A stretch of DNA of 64,000 bases from Sapria himalayana (taxonomy: Eukaryota > Streptophyta > Magnoliopsida > Malpighiales > Rafflesiaceae): positions 62,001 through 126,000 of the forward strand of contig JAREIK010012298.1 of the NCBI GenBank assembly GCA_029783825.1, written 5' to 3'. The notes under the pieces were generated by a model, which worked only from the letters and a program-made list of their open reading frames with translations, did not search any database and had not been told where the DNA came from. This document shows positions 57,624 through 64,000 of this stretch, piece after piece. The translations under genes and the position numbers were made by a program. Within the stretch, counting starts at the first letter, position 1, and every line of letters begins with the position of its first letter.

Positions 57624-59264
57624 AAAGGATATTTTATTATTAATTATCACCCTCACTTTTGGCGGAGGAATACCATTTTTACAAGCTAGTTCTACCCTTA
57701 TCCCTTTTACACCCACTTTAAAACCTAATCTAGAAATTCTAGATTAAAAAGTAAATTTCATAACCTTCTACTAACGGTCTCTTGGCCAATCAATAATAGT
57801 CAAGAAAATAATTCAAACAATGTGTAAGTAAGAGCAGCCTCTTGACCGAATCAAAGCAGAAATACTAGCTCTAGCTTTGTCCAGCCTGCTTTCCTTTTTG
57901 TTAACCTATGCTGATTCTGTGAGACCTCCTTATTGCAGCTTGACTTAACCTGAAAAGAAAACCAACCAAAAAGAGGCCTACCAAGCAATAAAAAATTACA
58001 AACTCTCTTCTTATTCAACTTCCCTCAGATTCTCTAATCCCCCTGCCGGCAAGCAATAAAACACACTGCCGATCCATAACAGTCAAAACACAATGTGTAA
58101 GTAAGGCCGATCATGACAGTCAATAAAACACACTGCTTCTCTTGGCCGAATCGAAGCAGAATACTAGTTCCTTCCCTCTCTAGCTTTGTCCAGCCTGCTT
58201 TCCTTTTTGTTAACCTATGCTAGTTCTGTGAGACCTCCTTATTACAGCTTGACTTAACCTGAAATGAAAACCAACCAAAAAGAGGCCTACCAAGCAATAA
58301 AAAATTACAATCTCTCTCCTTATTCAACTTCCCTCAGGTTCTCTAATCCCCCCTGCAGGCTGCAAGAGAAAAAAAGAGAAAATGACAAACATTAAAGAAT
58401 TTCTTAGTTAATAATTTCAGCCCTTTCTAGGGCTTGCTCAGCCCTTTATCAGGCTTGTAGTTTCTTGATCAATCTTGCTCTTTTATGGGTAGAGAATCAG
58501 AACTGAGTGCGACAGCTCCCATGAGATAAACTCGACACTGATGATAAGTCTCTAGACTAATCAATGCACTTGCTCATCCGTAACTGCAGAATAATTCACA
58601 GAACTAGCCATATCCTTCTCTCTTAGCCGAATCAATGCAGAATACTGGTTCCTTCCTGCTTTGTCCAGCCTGCTTGACTTTTTGTTAACCTCTGCTAGTT
58701 CTGTGAAACCTCCTTATTACAGCTTGACTTAACCTGAAAAGAAAACCAACCAAAAAGAGGCCTACCAAGCAATAAAAAATTACAAACTCTCTCCTTATTC
58801 AACTTCCCTCAGATTCTCTAATCCCCCTGCCAGTCTGATAAGTCTCTAGGTTAATCAATGCACTTGCTCATCTGTAACTACAGTAACTACGAGATAGATT
58901 ACAGCCGTAGTTGATATTATTGCACATAACAGATTCCAGTGAAAAATGATAGTTCTAATCACTATCTCCAAGCCAATTCCTTCAAACAATCATTCCTATC
59001 CTTTCTAACTTTGTCCAGGCTACTTTGTTTTAGTTAAACCTTTGCAAGGGCCTTGCTAAATCTTAACTTAGCCTGAGAAATCCAACCAAAGCAAAACCAA
59101 ACAATAAAATTACAAAATACTTCTTATCCGGCTTCCCTCGGAGCAGGGAAGCTATCTCTTTCTACTTTTATCTCCTGCCAGCTGCAAAAAACACTAAAAA
59201 TTTATTAGTCAGCCCTTTAACGGGCTTAAAAACAAAAACCTCCCCTCCTCCCCTCCTTTTCAAA
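57624..59264 (-). repeat. LINE 3' UTR with three to four ~210-bp repeated modules and hairpins
   Basis: A module running from a GGCCGAATCxAxGCAGAA-like start through CTTTGTCCAGCCTGCTT, GAGGCCTACCAAGCAATA and CTTCCCTCAG(A/G)TTCTCTAAT occurs at about 57840-58047, 58139-58356 and 58617-58832, with a diverged fourth at about 58990-59180. Between modules lie AGCCC-loop-GGGCT hairpins (58419-58434 and 59211-59226) and a weaker third at 58440-58456. No open frame of note. Confidence 0.82.
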
Positions 59265-60257
59265 TTAATTCATGTTTTTTTGAAGCATAATATACGGAAA
59301 TGCAATTTTATCTAATCTTATTAATCCTTTGAATTTTCCAGGTATATTCACCCCTCTAAATTCTTGTGATCCTTTTTTCATTCCTTCTTCCGCTAATCTA
59401 TCTGCAATCATGTTTGCTTCCCTATAAATATGCTTAATCTCACCTTTTATTTCTCTTAGAATGCTTCTAATGTTATCAATCTCTTCTTCAAATTGCCATA
59501 AATATATCTTTCCCTGTACTAGGTCCACTAATATTTTTGAATCCACCTGTGCTTGAACCTTTTGGTAATTATTAGATTTACAAATTTGCAACCCCTTTTG
59601 TAGGGCTATAATTTCTGCTTGCAAGGCAGAAGATGCTATATCTCTTGATGTGAACGCTTTCAGTACCTCGTCTTTCGCATTTCTTATTAAACCTCCTCCA
59701 CCAGCTTCTCCCATTTCTCTTTTAAAGCTTCCATCAGTATTTAGTGTTAGACTGCCCTGCTCATGTTTATTCCAGTTAACTATTTTCATAATTGGCATTT
59801 TTCTTGCTATTGTTGCGAGGTGCCATTCTTTTATTCTATCTTCCTCTTTTTTCATGTTTTCCACTTTTATTGGATTACAAGCCGTAATAAAAGCACTCTC
59901 TTTTTTTATTTTTTCCAAAATGACATTATGTTCCATTTTTACATTATCATATCTACTTATGTTTCTAGCTTTCCATATGCACCATAACACTATATGCGGA
60001 ATATAACTTCTAATCCATTTTAAGATATTATTCTTTGTTTTTTTTTCTGACCAGTTTTCTAGCCTATTTCTTAAATTAACTGTACTTCTTTCAATATTAG
60101 CTTCAATTTCTAGTTTATTCCACACTTTTATAGCTATTTTACCCTTAGAAAATAGGTGATCTGAGCTCTCTATGTCTTGATAGCAACATTCACATCTTGA
60201 TGCTAATTTTATGCCCTTTTTCTGAATGTTCGCATCTAGGGGAACAATGTTTGACAT
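59265..60257 (-). pseudogene. LINE ORF2 C-terminal part: zinc-binding region and RNase H
   Basis: 330 open codons starting MSNIVPLDANIQKKGIKLAS, then CECCYQDIESSDHLF (zinc-binding reverse-transcriptase domain) and WCIWKARNISRYDN. The RNase H1-type domain (about residues 165-300) has NTDGSFK, AEIIALQKGL, QVDSKILVDLVQG and NMIADRLAEEG, giving the D-E-D-D set. It is in the same frame as the upstream reverse transcriptase and is separated from it only by a TGA codon at 60264-60266, where Trp is usual (NVLS-stop-KIM). The piece is therefore the end of ORF2, not a separate gene. Confidence 0.9.
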
Positions 60258-60263
60258 GATTTT

Positions 60264-62183
60264 TCATGATAAAACATTAACTTTTTGAGGCAAATCTTTT
60301 TTCCAGAGTAATTTAAATTGTAAGGGTTTTCTGCTTCTTACTAGCTCCTTGGCACTTTTTAATGTAAAATTTCCGTTTGGATTTAAAGTCCATTTCCACC
60401 GACTTTTCGTTAGTATTGTATGCTTTTCCACGCTGCTTTGTTGTTCGCGCATCATTTTCCAGCTTCTAGACGCTTTTTTTATGTTTTTAAAAGCATTGTT
60501 TCCTAACCCATATTTAGCTTTTACAAATGCCGTCCAGATATTTTTATCTGATTTTATTCCCCACCAATTCTTACATGCCCACGCTTTGGATATATCTTTT
60601 AGGCTAATCAAACCTAAACCTCCCTCCTCTTTAGGGTAACATAAATCTTTCCATTTTTTCCAGTGCAGCTTATTCTTCCCTTCTCTTTTACCCCATAAAA
60701 AATTAGTCATTTCTCTTTCTAGTTTTTTAATGGTTATATTTGGGGGTTGTGCCGTCATTAGTATATGTATTAATGAACTATGTAGCACATGGGTAATTAG
60801 TGTGATTCTTCCTGCCATGTTTAATAAGTTTTCTTTCCAGCCGGCAATTTTATTCTTTATTTTATCCAGTAAAAATGTAAAATATTCCTCTTTTACTCTT
60901 CCTTCGTAAATTGGGCATCCCAAATACATTAGTGCTCCTTTACACTGTGCAAAACCTGTGACCCTTTTAATTTTCAGGGCAATGTTTTCTGGTGTTTTGG
61001 CTGCTATCAGAAATTGACATTTATTCTTATTAAGCTTTTGACCTGTTTCTTCTTCTAGTATTTGTATAAGCTCCATCAAGTTTTTCATTGATTTGTTGCT
61101 GGTATTTGTAAATATGATCACGTCATCAGCGTATGCCAAGCAGCATATTAATGGCGTATCTTTGGGCTGTTTGTAGGCTAAGATATTATCATTTCTAACT
61201 TTCTCTTTTAAGTTTACTATAAAAAGATCTAAATAAATATTAAACAAAGAAGGGGACAATGGGTCCCCTTGCCTGAGACCTCTGGTTGGTTTAAATTCTT
61301 CACCTTTCTGGCCATTTATAAGAATTTTAATCCAAGCACTAGATATACATCTATATATAATATCTATCCAAAATTCTGAAAACCCCATTTTTCTCATTAT
61401 ATAGCAAAGTATATTCCATTCTACTTTATCAAATGCCTTAGCTAGATCTAGTTTCATGATTACATTATGACCCCTGACCTTAGTCCCTATATCTCTTATC
61501 ATTTCCGATGTTAAATTAATGTTTTCAGTTATTAGCCTATTTTTAACAAAACCTGCTTGTTCCGGCTCTATTATGTTTGATAATATTTTGCTCAATCGTT
61601 CCTGTAACAATTTGGCTAATATTTTATATATGGTATTACATAAACTGATTGGCCTATAATCTTCTCCTTTTTGAGGATTTGTTTTCTTAGGTATCAAAAC
61701 TATGTATGAGCTGGACCATGTTTTTGAGATTTCCACACCCGTGAATATCCAGTTGATAGCTTCTAGAACATCTTTTTTGATTATATTCCAGCTTCGCTGG
61801 AAAGATGCATTATTCCAGCCGTCTGGTCCTGCTGCACTATCTTTATTTGCATTAAAAACTGCATTCTTCACTTCTTCTTCCGTAGGAAATTCTGCTAGCA
61901 TTTTGTTATCTTCTTGCGTGACTTTTCTTTTAATTTTCTCCATTAGTGTGTAATTTCTATTTGTATTTATCCCGCTTAAATGTTTTTTAAAATATTCTTC
62001 TAATTCAATTTTAATATCTTCCTCCTTTTCAACCCACTCTCCGTTAGCTTTTTTAAGACCTTTTATTCCTAATCTTTGCGACTTAATTTTTGCCATTGTA
62101 TAGAAAAATTTCGTATTTTTATCTCCATCCTTCAACCATTTAACTTTCGCTCTCTGTTTCCAGTAAATTTCTTCCATGTGCAT
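60264..62183 (-). pseudogene. LINE ORF2 reverse transcriptase
   Basis: Open for 639 codons. It begins MHMEEIYWKQRAKVKWLKDG, the usual linker after the endonuclease. Palm motifs follow: SYIVLIPKK, YRPISLCNTIYKILAKLL, KLDLAKAFDKVEW, RGLRQGDPLSPSLFN and LAYADDVIIFTN. The YADD catalytic Asp pair is intact. Then come the thumb and the GLGLISLKDISKAW/WWGIKS region. The true frame extends further upstream, but a one-base shift in an A run at about 62228-62250 separates it from the endonuclease, and a TGA ends it at 60264. Enzyme motifs look unharmed, so the element died recently. Confidence 0.92.
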
Positions 62184-62317
62184 TCTTAGTTTTAATTCAG
62201 CTTTAACTTTATTAACTTCTGTTCTGGTTTTTTTATTTTGTATATTTTCACATTGCCAAACACTTCTTTATTCCATTTATTAAGAGCAGATCGTAATGCT
62301 CTCAGTTTTTGACCCAA

Positions 62318-63112
62318 TCAATGCATGGGATTACCCGGAAACAGTTTTTCCCATGTATTTTTAACTATAGACTCAAAATCCTTGTGTAAGCCCCACATAT
62401 TTTGGTATATGAAGGCCTTCTGGCTTACCTTCTTTTTTCGAAGACTTACCAGGAGAGGGCTGTGATCTGAGCAAGCTCTGCTTAAATGCTGTACTTTAAC
62501 TTCCCCCATAACATCTAACCATTTTGTATTAAGTAACACTCGATCAAGTCTAGACCAGATCATTTTCTTATTTTTCCAGTTATTACACCAAGTGTAATTT
62601 GTACCTAGGTATTCAACCTCCATTAAACTTGCATTTGCAATAGCCTCATTGAATTGAGTCATTGCTCCCGGATTTGGTGTCATGCCTCCCTTCTTTTCCG
62701 ATGGGCTTCTAATTGTGTTGAAATCTCCTCCTATAATCCATGGGGATTTCGTGAGTGCTATTTTTCCCATTTCCTGCCAGAGCGTTTTCCTTTTTTCTTT
62801 TACATTACTAGCATAAACCGCTGAAAAAATAATCTCTAGTTGTTTAGCCATTTTAAAGTTTATTATTTGATCATTTTCTAATAAAATTTCAATGTCTATG
62901 GAGCTATTCCACATAATCCATAATTTACTATTGTGATTCGAGAAGGCCTTTTGCATGCCTATCCTCATCCTGTAATTCTCTATCTGATCTTTAGTTACCA
63001 TTGGTTCAGCTAAAATTAATATTTTTAATTTATATATTTTAATTAAATTTCTAATTCTGTTTATTGTAGGAGCGTTCGCTACTCCTCTTATATTCCAATA
63101 TAAACTGTTCAT
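62318..63112 (-). pseudogene. LINE ORF2 apurinic-type endonuclease domain
   Basis: 264 codons from MNSLYWNIRGVANAPTINRI. Endonuclease/exonuclease/phosphatase motifs appear in order: WNIRG, LAEPM (metal-binding Glu), IIGGDFNTI, SRLDRVLLN and ACSDHSPLLV. This domain nicks target DNA for target-primed reverse transcription. A TGA at 62318-62320 follows NPMH, where Trp or another residue is expected. Coding-type sequence (LRALRSALNKWNKEVFGN) continues beyond it in frame, so the stop is a mutation. The start is the ATG before the conserved YWNIRG. Confidence 0.92.
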
Positions 63113-63554
63113 AATAAAGTGTACTTGGCTTGCACTCTAGTAGTACATTTCGATTCATATTTCGAGTTAGTATATTTTTTCGTGTTTCTTGTAGCCTTAC
63201 TAGTACTCGGTGGGGCTTGCTCTATCTTCATTATTTTGTTTATCTTTTCTAAGCTCTTATTTAATTTCATGATTTCTTCTAATGCTTTTTTCCTGTCTTT
63301 TGGTGCATGGCTGATTTTCTGCTTTTTAAGCCATAAATCATCTTTTGGTGCTTTCAGGACTAAATTGTATTCTTCATCGGTGCTGCTGGACAGTGCCAGC
63401 TTTTAGCTTCTATTTCCTCTTCAGAAAGCAAGTCATCCTCATCCCAATCATGCTGGTCTATATGTTTTAGTAACTATTCTTTCTTCCTTTTATGTGTTGT
63501 TTTTTTCCTCCCTAGCCTTTCTACTTCTTCCACCTCCCTTGGTATTTTATCTAG
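63113..63554 (-). other. ORF1 tail and ORF1-ORF2 spacer of the LINE
   Basis: Minus-strand frame continuous with ORF1 shows more acidic/basic tail interrupted by stops. The endonuclease ATG at 63112 follows. The plus-strand frame at 63119-63406 is antisense and not a gene. Confidence 0.55.
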
Positions 63555-64000
63555 TCATTTTCTGATCTCCTCCATATTGTTGCTATTATCTCTCAGCTCT
63601 ATCCTTCTCTCCTCTCTTCCTAGCTCTTCCCTATTCCTCAACTCATCTCTATCCTTATTCTTTATTTTTTCTTTTTCTCTCCCCTCGACAGATTTCTCAT
63701 TTGCCCGTTCTCCCTCTTTCTCCTCCTGTTCTGGCTTTTTTTCTTCCTCACGGCTCTCCTCTACCTCGCCCTTCCTGTAATCTTTTTTTACCCATTCCTT
63801 CACCTGGATTTTCCTCATGCTTGTTAGCATGCAAGCCTCCTCTGCATGACCCATTTTAAAGCAATTTAAACAATACATTGGCATGTTTTCTGGAACTATA
63901 TACTGCCAGAAGCCCTGCTTTAAATCATTGCCAACCCATATTTTTTTTGAGGAGACTTTTTGCAGTTAACCTCGATGAGAATTCTAGCTGTACTTGGTCT
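63555..64000 (-). pseudogene. LINE ORF1 (DUF4283/CCHC nucleic-acid-binding protein), partial and frameshifted
   Basis: Upstream part from the window edge reads ARILIEVNCKKSPQKK, then after a one-base shift in the run at about 63939-63946 reads WVGNDLKQGFWQYIVPEN. These fit the DUF4283-type linker before the zinc knuckle CLNCFKMGHAEEAC (CX2CX4HX4C, 63835-63880). A highly charged Glu/Lys/Arg tail ends at a TGA at 63555. In-frame sequence beyond that stop (IPREVEEVERLGRKK, DQHDWDEDDLLSEEE) shows the original ORF1 was longer. ORF1 proteins coat the LINE RNA. The N-terminus is outside the window. Confidence 0.8.

Larger units (their letters stand above)
57612..64000 (-). mobile_element. L1-type LINE, minus strand, 5' end beyond window
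   Basis: The 3' end is a 12-bp T run at 57612-57623 (poly(A) on the element strand), which abuts copia element F. A long 3' untranslated region with repeated modules (57624-59264) follows. ORF2 (59265-63112) has endonuclease, reverse transcriptase, zinc-binding and RNase H regions. ORF1 (63555 to past 63947) has a CCHC knuckle. Order and composition are those of plant L1 elements with a C-terminal RNase H. The 5' end and target duplication cannot be seen. Confidence 0.92.

Noticed and set aside
59650..60006. 118-codon plus-strand frame
   Set aside because: Antisense to the LINE RNase H region.
1..64000. tRNA, rRNA or other structured RNA genes
   Set aside because: Read for tRNA-like arms and rRNA signatures by eye and found none convincing; a covariance-model scan was not possible.

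Overview
The window is AT-rich nuclear DNA from a flowering plant. The support is an R2R3-MYB gene skeleton, two small secreted-peptide precursor genes, and plant-type mobile elements: Ty1/copia, Ty3/gypsy gag, a Mutator-like element with a plant mobile domain, hAT, PIF/Harbinger, and an L1-type LINE with RNase H. I cannot name the species or decide between monocot and eudicot. Almost everything is mobile or tandem-repeat DNA. Only the two peptide genes look intact as host genes.

Layout. 1-1.7 kb is a polypyrimidine (TTC/TTA/TAC) array cut by the window edge. 3.0-4.0 kb and 17.1-18.1 kb are two arms of a ~1-kb inverted duplication, each carrying one peptide gene (84-85 aa, near-identical signal peptide, identical C-terminus ending in SVPSPGQGH), transcribed away from each other. 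Between the arms lie AT-rich DNA with microsatellites and minisatellites, a decayed minus-strand copia element (10.3-14.45 kb), and a plus-strand DUF4283 gag/ORF1 remnant (14.8-16.25 kb). 18.4-23.3 kb is a full-length but mutated copia element with a perfect 5-bp target duplication. 23.4-24.5 kb holds two tandem repeats. 24.7-30.0 kb is a decayed Mutator-like transposase plus plant mobile domain, split by a 699-bp hAT-like element with an exact 8-bp target duplication. 30.0-33.0 kb is a fragment of the same copia family as 10.3-14.45 kb.

33.45-34.87 kb is an R2R3-MYB gene on the minus strand. Its frame is otherwise open, but it has a nonsense codon in R2. Another copia element (35.1-40.1 kb) sits about 240 bp upstream of its start, followed by a MITE-like element (40.08-40.53 kb). 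40.5-48 kb is AT-rich, with two gypsy gag remnants and simple repeats.

48-64 kb is a nested stack. An old plus-strand copia element is interrupted by a PIF/Harbinger element that encodes only an accessory-type gene (48.6-51.3 kb), by a second copia element (51.4-56.65 kb, 5-bp target duplication), and by a LINE (57.6 kb to the window end). The second copia has lost part of its 5' LTR, gag, protease and the N-terminal integrase region; 2.7 kb of polypyrimidine array lies there instead.

The most unusual items are the divergent peptide-gene pair with a 7-bp TGAC-core promoter array of different copy number on each arm, the pyrimidine array that replaced half of a retrotransposon between matching microhomologies, the single-gene Harbinger element, and the MYB gene apparently caught in the process of dying.
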